Assembly (NCBI GenBank): GCA_944326625.1 | Contig: CALVER010000081.1 | Coordinates: forward strand, 1 to 6,639 | Length of the DNA stretch: 6,639 nucleotides | Direction: 5' to 3' | From: Candidatus Gastranaerophilales bacterium | Lineage (GTDB): Bacteria > Cyanobacteriota > Vampirovibrionia > Gastranaerophilales > Gastranaerophilaceae | Shown: one piece after another, positions 1 through 6,308 of the stretch | Position numbering within the stretch: position 1 is the first letter of the stretch | Layout of the letters: every line of letters begins with the position of its first letter | Translations under genes and position numbers: made by a program | Notes under the pieces: generated by a model | The model's input: the letters and a program-made list of their open reading frames with translations, nothing else | Told to the model about the DNA's origin: nothing | The model's database searches: none

Positions 1-51
1 GAACTTTGCAAAGCGAACCAACGAGGAACGAGTTGTGTGAGCCTGCATCCG

Positions 52-120
52 TCGGCGAAGCCGTTAGGTGTTTCAGGGTCTTACCAACGGCAAGATTCCG
101 AAACAAGTTCGGAATGACAT
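52..120. repeat. Inverted-repeat (dispersed-repeat-like) element downstream of murG
   Basis: Two adjacent inverted repeats are visible. The first pairs CCGTT (61-65) plus GGT (67-69) with ACC (83-85) plus AACGG (86-90), giving an 8-bp stem with one bulged A around a 13-nt loop. The second pairs ATTCCGAA (95-102) with TTCGGAAT (108-115) around the 5-nt loop ACAAG. A third, competing stem is CGGC-GAA-GCCG (53-63). The wording 'attccgaa-acaag-ttcggaat-gaca' is of the kind I associate with short palindromic elements scattered in intergenic regions of many bacteria. That is recollection: only one copy is in this window, so dispersal cannot be shown. There is no T-run after either stem on either strand, so a canonical intrinsic terminator is not supported. 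The rest of 1-221 holds no convincing gene, only a 10-bp palindrome TATAGCTATA at 121-130. Confidence 0.5.
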
Positions 121-221
121 TATAGCTATATTTCGAGCATATTTGGTGTAAAGTTGTATATAAATCCCAAAGTTACCGGGGAGCAGACCGGCTCAGACTA
201 AGCGGTTTATTCCGATATTGC

Positions 222-1316
222 TTAACAGCACTCGTTAATAACCTTTACAATATCAAACGACGCATTAAATTTTGCAAGCGCAAACGCATTTTGCTGAACT
301 GTTTTAAGCTTATCGGGATTGTCAACAAGCGCCGCGATAGTGTTCAAAAGCACCTCAGGCGAAATCGCGTCATCTTCGATATAAATTCCGGCGCCTTTTT
401 CCTCCATAAACCTTGCGTTTTTGCGCTGATGATCGGCTGCAGCATGCGGATACGGAACGAAAATCGGCGCAATGCCTGACGCACAAAGCTCGGATATACT
501 TAATGACCCTGCTCTGGACACCGCAATGTCGGAAGCTTTCAAAACGCTTACCATATCGTCAAAATACGGCTTTATAATAATATTTTTGTCATTTGTATAT
601 TCGGGATAAAGAACCGCCAAACGCTCCTCAACCGCGCTGAATTTTTTTTTGCCGGTCTGAAAAATAATCTGCATATCGTATTTTTGAGAAAGAGTTTTCA
701 AAATTTCAACAGAGGCGGAATTTATAGACTTTGCGCCCTGAGAGCCGCCCATAATACAGAGGGTTAATTTATCCTCAAGCCCGAGTGTGCGCCGCGCCTC
801 CTGTTTTGAAAGTTTTTTAAAGCCTTCGCGCAAGGGATTTCCGGTAATATAGCAGTTTTCGTTGTTAATAAAATCCTGAGCGCACTCAAACGCAAGCGAA
901 ACCCCGGAGGCATAAGGCGAAAGATATCTTGTGACAAGCCCGGGCTGTGCATCGCAATCGTGCATTACAAAGGGTGTTTTTAAAACCGCTGCCGCAATCA
1001 ATACAGGCGCGGACACATAACCGCCGGTTCCGAAAATCACATCGGGCTTATATTTCAAGATATAATAAAACCCTTTTACAACGGCAAAACCGAGCTGTAC
1101 ACTCCATTTTAAAAGGTCAAGACAGGCTTTTCTCGGCATGCCCTGAACGCTTACGGGCAGAAATTTGTAGCCTTTTTGTTTTACGATATCGAATTCAAGG
1201 TTGCGCGGATTGCCGACGTAGAAAATTTCTCCGTCACTTTTAAGATAATCAGCGATTGCAATCGCCGGATATATATGGCCGCCCGTGCCGCCGCCCGTAA
1301 TAAAATACCTAGTCAC
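222..1316 (-). CDS. murG: UDP-GlcNAc:undecaprenyl-PP-MurNAc-pentapeptide GlcNAc transferase (MurG)
   Basis: MurG is a peripheral GT-B glycosyltransferase on the inner face of the membrane. It transfers GlcNAc from UDP-GlcNAc to lipid I to make lipid II. The 364-residue product is full length for the family (about 355). The N-terminal glycine-rich loop TGGGTGGHIYPA is at residues 7-18 and GTGGYVSAP at 96-104. The acceptor-side motif is HDCDAQPGLVTR (119-130), where many MurGs have HEQN-type residues. The C-terminal donor domain has GGSQGA (190-195), SRAGSLSISELCASG (267-281, with the UDP-GlcNAc-contacting Glu at 276) and PYPHAAADHQ (288-297). The start is GTG at 1316, 8 bp inside ftsW. It is supported by AAGGA (1330-1326) 9 nt upstream and by the conserved loop beginning at residue 7. 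It is the last operon gene seen. murC, often next in dcw clusters, is not within the 221 bp that follow. Confidence 0.97.
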   Translation of the reverse strand: MTRYFITGGGTGGHIYPAIAIADYLKSDGEIFYVGNPRNLEFDIVKQKGYKFLPVSVQGMPRKACLDLLKWSVQLGFAVVKGFYYILKYKPDVIFGTGGYVSAPVLIAAAVLKTPFVMHDCDAQPGLVTRYLSPYASGVSLAFECAQDFINNENCYITGNPLREGFKKLSKQEARRTLGLEDKLTLCIMGGSQGAKSINSASVEILKTLSQKYDMQIIFQTGKKKFSAVEERLAVLYPEYTNDKNIIIKPYFDDMVSVLKASDIAVSRAGSLSISELCASGIAPIFVPYPHAAADHQRKNARFMEEKGAGIYIEDDAISPEVLLNTIAALVDNPDKLKTVQQNAFALAKFNASFDIVKVINECC

Positions 1317-2484
1317 CCTCTACATTCCTTATTTTTTTAATGCGTTTTTTGGAAATATTCAACAAAATTCCGACCATCCACAGCGACACAATCAGGGACG
1401 AGCCGCCGTAGCTTATGAAAGGAAGCGGAACACCCGTTGTCGGAAGGAAAGAACTTGCGACGCTCATATTCAAAAACGCCTGAAATCCGATTGAAAACGT
1501 AATTCCGACCGCCAGAAGCTTGCCGTACATATCGGGACATCTTCCCGCAATCAAAAATCCCCGCTGCACAAAGGTAAAGAACAATCCGATTACCAGAATA
1601 CACCCGATAAATCCCATTTCTTCGGCAATAATCGCGAAAATAAAGTCCGTATGGCATTCGGGAAGATAATAGAGTTTTTGAATTGAGCCTCCGTATCCTA
1701 CCCCGCTGAACCCGCCTGAGGCAAAGGCAATCAGCGATTGAATTATGTTATACCCCGCACCCTGCGGATCGGTTTCGGGGTGCCGCCAGATTCTCAACCT
1801 CTGAAGCTGATAAGGTTTAATAATCGTTGTTGCAGCGATTACAATTGATGTAATCCCTGCTGCCACACAGCTTATAAACAGTTTCAGCGACCCTCCGGCG
1901 CACAAATAAACCACAACCGACGTCGCTAAAAGCAAAATTACCATACTTAAGTTCGGCTGCGCAAAAATAAACGCTATCATAATTAATATCGGAATGAACG
2001 CAAATACCCATTTATTCTGGTCAAACAGGTTTGCGTCATTTTTAAACGCCGATGCCAGAAGCATTACAACCGCAGGTTTTGCGAATTCCGACGGCTGAAG
2101 CTGGAATCCCGCAATATTTATCCACCTTTTCGCACCGTTTACCGTTACACCAAGAGGCGTAAAGTCAACCAGAACAAGCGCCACGACAATTATTATCATA
2201 AAAATCGTGTTCCACTGCGCTAATTTTTTGTAATCGTAGTTTGAAAAGAATTTCAGCCCGACAAATCCGACAACAAATGCCAGTATCTGCTTAATCAAAA
2301 ACTGTGCGGGATTTCCGCCCTCATCAAGACATTTGGGGGCAGTAGCGGAAAATATCGCCATAAACCCGATTATTACGAGAAATGCAACCGCAACCAATAA
2401 GGTTGTATCAGGCGAAGACACAATGATACTTTGAATCGGGCGGCGCCTTTTAGGTTCTCTGTTTTCAGATCTTTGATAAGACAT
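1309..2484 (-). CDS. ftsW: SEDS-family peptidoglycan glycosyltransferase FtsW
   Basis: This is a polytopic membrane protein that polymerises lipid II into septal glycan together with a class B PBP. From the ATG at 2484 it has 391 residues, a normal length. A basic cytoplasmic tail of about 25 residues (RSENREPKRRRP) precedes the first hydrophobic segment (about 27-48), and roughly ten membrane segments follow. Signature motifs are QPSEFAKP (130-137), DPQGAGYNIIQS (239-250), LPECHTDFIFAIIAEE (274-289) and GVPLPFISYGGSS (351-363). Asp280 in HTDF is the catalytic aspartate known from E. coli RodA D262. QPNLSM (176-181) replaces the commoner QPDLGT. An in-frame ATG at 2565 would add 27 Cys- and Arg-rich residues read out of frame from conserved murD codons, so I prefer 2484. 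That start has only a weak AAAGA nearby, so coupling to murD (20-bp overlap) is likely. RodA is the alternative; the dcw position favours FtsW. Confidence 0.93.
   Translation of the reverse strand: MSYQRSENREPKRRRPIQSIIVSSPDTTLLVAVAFLVIIGFMAIFSATAPKCLDEGGNPAQFLIKQILAFVVGFVGLKFFSNYDYKKLAQWNTIFMIIIVVALVLVDFTPLGVTVNGAKRWINIAGFQLQPSEFAKPAVVMLLASAFKNDANLFDQNKWVFAFIPILIMIAFIFAQPNLSMVILLLATSVVVYLCAGGSLKLFISCVAAGITSIVIAATTIIKPYQLQRLRIWRHPETDPQGAGYNIIQSLIAFASGGFSGVGYGGSIQKLYYLPECHTDFIFAIIAEEMGFIGCILVIGLFFTFVQRGFLIAGRCPDMYGKLLAVGITFSIGFQAFLNMSVASSFLPTTGVPLPFISYGGSSLIVSLWMVGILLNISKKRIKKIRNVEGD
1326..1330 (-). promoter_or_regulatory. Shine-Dalgarno site fixing the GTG start of murG
   Basis: AAGGA lies 9 nt upstream of the GTG at 1316, inside the last codons of ftsW. 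It is the best ribosome binding site near the junction and supports the non-ATG start. The next in-frame codons already belong to the conserved MurG N-terminus. Confidence 0.6.
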
Positions 2485-3775
2485 AGTCTTTGAAAACGTC
2501 CCCCCTCTCCTCGTAGCTTTTGAACATATCAAAACTTGCACATGCCGGCGAAAGCAATACCACATCAGGCTTTAATTCAATTCCCTTATCAATTGCCGCC
2601 TCAAGACTTTCCGCGTGTAAAATATTTTCAAATCCGCTTGCTCTGAGATTTTTCTCAAATCTTTCAGCAGCCTCCCCGATTAATACTACGGTTTTAATAT
2701 GATTTTTAATATCATCACAAAAATCTTTCAGGCTTGTATTTTTATCTCTGCCGCCCGCAATAAGGACTACATCCGGATTATTAAAGGATTTTATGGCAAC
2801 GGATGCCGCCTCGGGATTTGTAGCTTTTGAATCGTTATAAAAAGCGGTTTTTCCGATTTTTCCGACATATTCAAGTCTGTGCGGCGGGGATTTGAACTCT
2901 TTTATTGCCTCACGTATTGTGTCATTGTCAATTCCTGCAAGCTTTGCGCAGATTATTGCGCATTCCGTGTTCTGGTAATTGTGTTCGCCGACCAAAGGGC
3001 AGTCGGAAACCGGCATAACAAATTCAACAACTCCGTCACGTTCGTAAATAAATTCGTTATTTTTAACATAGCAGGAGTTGCCTGTTTTTCTTTCGCCGAA
3101 ATAGAAAACCGTGCCGTCTGCCTGAAAATCCTTTAACCTTTCGTCACAGGCATTAAGGACGGAGAATTCGGGAGCCTGAGGCGCTTTAAAAATTTTGGCT
3201 TTTGCCGCGAAATAATTTTCAATTCCCTGATGCCAGTCAATATGATCGGGAGTAAAATTAGTCCAGACCGAGATAAAAGGCGTCAGGGTCGGGCACATTG
3301 CAATCTGGTAAGAACTCATTTCGCACACATAATAATCCAGATTGTCATCCGCAAAGTCAGAGGGCGGCTGACCTATGTTGCCGCAAGCCTTTGCCTTGAA
3401 TTTTTTTTCAAAAATATGAGCGGTCAAAGCTGTTGTGGTAGTCTTGCCGTTGGTACCGGTTATCGCAACAAACGGCGTCTTACTCATTCTGTAACAAAGT
3501 TCCAGCTCGGAAATTACCGGGATATTTTTCATCCTCAAAAGTTCAATAATGGTGCTGAAAGGCGGAATCCCCGGGCTTGTTACAGCAAATTCCGACCCCT
3601 CGACAAACCCTAAAGAATGCCCGCCGGTTTCTATATGAATTCCCGATTTTTCAAGCTCAGGATCAGGCTCAACGCTTTTGCTTTCCGTTAAATAAACGTC
3701 ATACCCGTGTTTTTTTAAAAACTTTGCCGCAGCCTTGCCGCTTTTTGATAACCCCAGTACCAGAACCTTTTTCAT
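2465..3775 (-). CDS. murD: UDP-N-acetylmuramoyl-L-alanine--D-glutamate ligase (MurD)
   Basis: MurD is the cytoplasmic ATP-dependent ligase that adds D-Glu to UDP-MurNAc-L-Ala. The 436-residue product matches the family length (about 440). The N-terminal Rossmann domain begins MKKVLVLGLSKSGKAAAKFL and has a UMAG-binding-type TSPGIPP at 66-72. The central Mur ligase ATPase domain has the P-loop GTNGKTTTT (107-115), CGNIG (131-135), EMSSYQI (152-158) and NFTPDHIDWH (173-182). Lys192 in AAKAKIF is the expected carbamylated lysine. The C-terminal domain has PPHRLE (297-302), NDSKATN (314-320), AGGRDKN (340-346) and SPACASFDMFKSYEERG (409-425), the D-Glu-binding part. The ATG at 3775 starts 1 nt after the mraY stop, with AAGGG (3790-3786) 10 nt upstream. 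The last 20 bp overlap ftsW. A six-G run (2505-2500) encodes part of the Arg-Gly-Asp near the C-terminus. Confidence 0.98.
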   Translation of the reverse strand: MKKVLVLGLSKSGKAAAKFLKKHGYDVYLTESKSVEPDPELEKSGIHIETGGHSLGFVEGSEFAVTSPGIPPFSTIIELLRMKNIPVISELELCYRMSKTPFVAITGTNGKTTTTALTAHIFEKKFKAKACGNIGQPPSDFADDNLDYYVCEMSSYQIAMCPTLTPFISVWTNFTPDHIDWHQGIENYFAAKAKIFKAPQAPEFSVLNACDERLKDFQADGTVFYFGERKTGNSCYVKNNEFIYERDGVVEFVMPVSDCPLVGEHNYQNTECAIICAKLAGIDNDTIREAIKEFKSPPHRLEYVGKIGKTAFYNDSKATNPEAASVAIKSFNNPDVVLIAGGRDKNTSLKDFCDDIKNHIKTVVLIGEAAERFEKNLRASGFENILHAESLEAAIDKGIELKPDVVLLSPACASFDMFKSYEERGDVFKDYVLSKI

Positions 3776-3776
3776 C

Positions 3777-4757
3777 TTATATTATCCCTTTTACAAATAC
3801 CTCAAATAACCCGATTGCAAATAAAGAACAAACTAAAGAAAAAATCGCAAATACAATAACGATTTTTTTCTCGCTCCACCCGCAAAGCTCAAAATGATGG
3901 TGAATCGGCGCCATTTTGAAAACTCTTTTTCCGGTTGTCTTGAAACTTGCAACCTGAATAATAACCGACAGAGTTTCAATAACAAATACCGCCGCAATAA
4001 AGATTAAAAGAAATTCAAATTTTCCCATAACAGCCAATGTTCCCAATAAACCTCCGATTGCAAGCGAACCTGTATCGCCCATAAACACCTGAGCTTTAGG
4101 CTTGTTGTATTTCAAAAACCCGATTAATCCGCCCGCAGCAGCAGCCGAGATTATGGCAACCTCTGAATATCCCGTAAACATTGCAATCAACGAACACGCA
4201 GCAAATGCCGGAACCCCCGCTGATGCCGCAAGCCCGTCCAATCCGTCGGTTAAGTTGTATGCGTTTGAAGCCCCCGTGATAATAAATATTGAAAGCAAAG
4301 GATAAACCCAGCCCAGATTGATTACCCAGTGCCCGACGGAAAAATATGCGCCGAAAGGATTTGTCATCATAACATACAACGTCGGCAAAAGTGCAATCGC
4401 AACCTGTCTTAAGAATTTTCCGCGCGGTGTCAGCCCGTCGTTTCCTTTGCCTTTGATTTTTATATAATCATCCTGAAATCCCGCAAAAGTATAGAAAACA
4501 AGCGTCAAAAGGATTATCAAAGCATCGGTCGTGAGTCTTTGCGCGAGCATAAGCGTAATTAATGATGCCGCAATAACGGCAACGATTATAAAAACGCCGC
4601 CCGTTGTCGGTGTTCCCTGTTTTTTAGCGTGAGTTTCGGGCGCCAAATCTTTTACATACTGCCCTATCATCTTTTTCTTTAAAAAATCTATGTACGGAAC
4701 CCCGAAAAGGAGGCACAAAATCATTCCCAGAAGAAATGACACCGTAATCATTATCAT
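3777..4757 (-). CDS. mraY: Phospho-N-acetylmuramoyl-pentapeptide transferase (MraY)
   Basis: MraY is the integral membrane enzyme that moves phospho-MurNAc-pentapeptide from UDP onto undecaprenyl phosphate, forming lipid I. The 326 residues fit the family (about 320-360), with around ten hydrophobic segments. The motifs in order are PETHAKKQGTPTTGG (40-54), FQDDYIK (94-100, containing the Mg2+-binding Asp96-Asp97 pair), TPRGKFLRQ (110-118), NAYNLTDGLDGLAA (165-178), FMGDTGSLAIGG (225-236, containing active-site Asp228) and MAPIHHHFELCGW (282-294, the HHH motif). The ATG at 4757 overlaps the murF stop as ATGA. GAGG (4767-4764) lies 6 nt upstream, favouring this ATG over a second one at 4751. 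It sits between murF and murD in canonical dcw order, so termination-reinitiation coupling to murF is likely. Nothing essential is missing. Confidence 0.98.
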   Translation of the reverse strand: MIMITVSFLLGMILCLLFGVPYIDFLKKKMIGQYVKDLAPETHAKKQGTPTTGGVFIIVAVIAASLITLMLAQRLTTDALIILLTLVFYTFAGFQDDYIKIKGKGNDGLTPRGKFLRQVAIALLPTLYVMMTNPFGAYFSVGHWVINLGWVYPLLSIFIITGASNAYNLTDGLDGLAASAGVPAFAACSLIAMFTGYSEVAIISAAAAGGLIGFLKYNKPKAQVFMGDTGSLAIGGLLGTLAVMGKFEFLLIFIAAVFVIETLSVIIQVASFKTTGKRVFKMAPIHHHFELCGWSEKKIVIVFAIFSLVCSLFAIGLFEVFVKGII

Positions 4758-6082
4758 AGCTTACCTCTTTTTAAATTTTCAATAATCTCTTCAAACTTCA
4801 TCACTCTTGATGCCTTCAAAAATATTGTATTACCGATATCCGAATTATCAAGAATGTAACGGGAAACTTCGCCGTTATTTTTGAAATATTTCACTGAAGC
4901 TCCCGCTGTTTCAAGCTCTTTGCCGATTTCAGCCGCAAGATTTCCGACCGTCAAAAATTTTACATTTTTAACATTTTGTTCCGCCAAAAACCTGCCGACT
5001 TCTCTGTGAAGCTCAATTTCAGCCTCGCCCAATTCCGCCATATCGCCTAAAATAACAACCGGATTTTCGTAAAGTTCCGCAAACGTTTTGACCGAAGCCT
5101 TCATGGAATCGGGGTTTGCGTTGTAGCTGTCGTTTATAACCTTGAACCCGCCTGCCGTTACGACTTCCCAGCGCTTTTCAATAGGCCTGTAGGCGGCCAA
5201 ACCCGCTTTTATATCGTCATAACCCACCCCGAGCCTTTCCGCAGCCTCGATTATCCCTAATGAATTTTCAATATTATAATCCCCCTCAACGTTCAATTCA
5301 TATTCTTTATTTTTGTAAATAAACCGCGAATATGAAGGCTTTTTCGCAAGAATTTGAACGTCTTTAAGCGAAAAATACACTTTTTCGCCGGAAAATTTCA
5401 CATTTTTTTTAATTCTGTCCTGCTCAAGCGCAATAAAAACGCCATTAGGGTTAAGGTGTCCGGCGATTTCGCATTTGGCTTTCGCAATATTTTCAAGGCT
5501 GCCCAGACGCCCGATGTGAGAAGTTCCGGCATTTGTAATCAATGCAATATCAGGCTGAGCATAACGCGAAATAAGTTCAATTTCGCCCAAACCGCGCATT
5601 CCCATCTCAATAATAACCGCCTCGGTCTCAGGTTTCATCTCAAAAACCGTCTGGCAAAAGCCTATTTCGTTATTGTGGTTTGAAAAAGTCTTAACAGTCT
5701 TGAATTTGCGGCTCAAAACCGAATACATCATCTCTTTTGCCGTGGTTTTGCCGGAACTTCCCGTAATTCCTATGACTTTGGGATTAATCTTTTTGCGGTA
5801 AAAATTTGCAAGCTTCAAATAAGCCTCAAGTGTGTCCGGAACTTTGAAAACAACCCTTACCCCGTCAAAAACCTCTCCGCTTGTAGTAAAATACCCCGCA
5901 GCACCTTTTTTTAAGGCATCTTGAATAAATTTTTCACCGTCAAAATTCGCCCCCTTCAATGGGATATAAATTTCACCGGCTTTTATGCTCCGCGTATCTG
6001 TCGAAAACACATAATCCTCAAGCGTTCCGCCCGATTTTAAAACTTTTGCTCCCGTGGCTTTTACAATCTCATCTTCCTTCAT
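4754..6082 (-). CDS. murF: UDP-N-acetylmuramoyl-tripeptide--D-alanyl-D-alanine ligase (MurF)
   Basis: MurF is the cytoplasmic ATP-dependent ligase that joins D-Ala-D-Ala to UDP-MurNAc-tripeptide, completing the pentapeptide. The 442 residues match the family. Numbered from Met at 6082: the N-terminal substrate domain has STDTRSI (27-33); the ATPase domain has GITGSSGKTT (105-114), EMGMRGLGEI (159-168), NAGTSHIGRLGS (184-195) and IAKAKCEI (199-206, Lys203 being the likely carbamylated lysine); and the C-terminal domain has NDSYNANPDSMKAS (317-330), LGDMAELG (345-352) and FLKASR (421-426). MurE is excluded by NDSYNANPDSM and LGDMAELG, which are MurF signatures. The frame extends to a GTG at 6118, but that codon lies upstream of the predicted transcription start near 6114, and family homology begins at MKEDEIVKATG. 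Neither start has a clear Shine-Dalgarno site, which fits a short or weak leader. It is the first gene of the operon here. Confidence 0.97.
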   Translation of the reverse strand: MKEDEIVKATGAKVLKSGGTLEDYVFSTDTRSIKAGEIYIPLKGANFDGEKFIQDALKKGAAGYFTTSGEVFDGVRVVFKVPDTLEAYLKLANFYRKKINPKVIGITGSSGKTTAKEMMYSVLSRKFKTVKTFSNHNNEIGFCQTVFEMKPETEAVIIEMGMRGLGEIELISRYAQPDIALITNAGTSHIGRLGSLENIAKAKCEIAGHLNPNGVFIALEQDRIKKNVKFSGEKVYFSLKDVQILAKKPSYSRFIYKNKEYELNVEGDYNIENSLGIIEAAERLGVGYDDIKAGLAAYRPIEKRWEVVTAGGFKVINDSYNANPDSMKASVKTFAELYENPVVILGDMAELGEAEIELHREVGRFLAEQNVKNVKFLTVGNLAAEIGKELETAGASVKYFKNNGEVSRYILDNSDIGNTIFLKASRVMKFEEIIENLKRGKL

Positions 6083-6120
6083 ATTTATAATTTTACTGCA
6101 AAAAACAACCGAAATCACAA

Positions 6121-6149
6121 ACTTTACAAATATTAAAACTACTTGACAA
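6121..6149 (-). promoter_or_regulatory. Candidate sigma70-type promoter for the murF operon
   Basis: On the minus strand TTGTCA (6149-6144) is followed after 17 nt by TAAAGT (6126-6121). That matches five of six and four of six positions of the -35 and -10 consensus. The predicted start is near 6114, giving a leader of about 32 nt to the murF ATG at 6082. It lies back-to-back with the rplU promoter, and the two -35 boxes occupy almost the same bases. The -10 is weaker than that of rplU, so this is a plausible but unproven call. Confidence 0.45.
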
Positions 6150-6171
6150 CAATTTTTCTGTATCGGATAAT
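6143..6171 (+). promoter_or_regulatory. Strong sigma70-type promoter for rplU
   Basis: A perfect -35 TTGACA (6143-6148) and a -10 GATAAT (6166-6171, five of six) are separated by exactly 17 nt. A run of T (6153-6157) lies in the spacer. Transcription should start near 6177-6179, leaving about 130 nt of leader before the rplU ATG. Near-consensus quality fits a ribosomal protein gene. Confidence 0.8.
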
Positions 6172-6178
6172 AAATTTA

Positions 6179-6290
6179 CGTATTAGTATGCGGTAACTCG
6201 TTATGAAAAACCCCAGGGGGGCGCAACAGGCCGAATATAGCATTATAAACTTTTTCGGAATAGGTTCCCCAAAAGGGTTACGAAACCCAA
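6179..6290 (+). promoter_or_regulatory. Structured 5' leader of rplU (candidate r-protein autoregulatory leader)
   Basis: The leader is long for a simple UTR and is rich in complementary blocks. A small hairpin sits at the predicted 5' end: 6179-6183 with 6188-6192, TAGT loop, one G-U pair. A long-range arm pairs AACCC (6209-6213) with GGGTT (6275-6279), then 6216-6222 with 6264-6270 (five Watson-Crick pairs and two G-U), and then CCGAA (6231-6235) with TTCGG (6254-6258). GGGTT (6275-6279) can instead pair with AACCC (6284-6288) around ACGA, a hairpin ending 6 nt before the ribosome binding site. Mutually exclusive pairings so close to the start are typical of r-protein leaders. L21 leaders are a known class in Firmicutes, but I cannot verify a match here. 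There is no U-tract, so translational control would be more likely than attenuation. Confidence 0.45.
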
Positions 6291-6294
6291 AATG

Positions 6295-6300
6295 AAAGGA
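6295..6300 (+). promoter_or_regulatory. Ribosome binding site of rplU
   Basis: AAAGGA lies 8 nt before the ATG at 6309. It chooses that ATG over the out-of-frame ATG at 6304, which is only 3 nt from the site and opens a short frame ending at 6324. Confidence 0.75.
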
Positions 6301-6308
6301 AATATGAA

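Noticed and set aside
119..146. Minus-strand TATAAT (124-119) as a promoter for something left of the window
   Set aside because: No acceptable -35 lies at 16-19 nt, and the hexamer is part of an AT-rich palindrome.
1..221. tRNA, small RNA or CRISPR repeat in the left intergenic region
   Set aside because: I found no cloverleaf arms, no T-loop sequence and no regularly spaced direct repeats.
172..223. Possible murG terminator (GAGC/GCTC at 181-194, AAGC/GCTT at 200-223)
   Set aside because: The stems are only 4 bp and no T-run follows on the minus strand, so an intrinsic terminator is not supported.
2485..2565. N-terminal extension of FtsW from the ATG at 2565
   Set aside because: The 27 extra residues are just the other frame of the conserved MurD C-terminus and do not look like an FtsW tail.
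3230..3613. Plus-strand open frame of 127 codons inside murD, and similar frames inside the other mur genes
   Set aside because: They are antisense shadows of well-supported genes, with no ribosome binding sites or recognisable protein features.
6083..6118. N-terminal extension of MurF from the in-frame GTG at 6118
   Set aside because: It has no Shine-Dalgarno site, lies upstream of the predicted transcription start and encodes residues outside the family's conserved N-terminus. The ATG at 6082 is preferred.
6205..6222. CCCC-A-GGGG block at 6211-6219 as an intrinsic terminator or attenuator
   Set aside because: The local loop would be too small and there is no U-tract after it. The block is better explained by longer-range pairing in the rplU leader.
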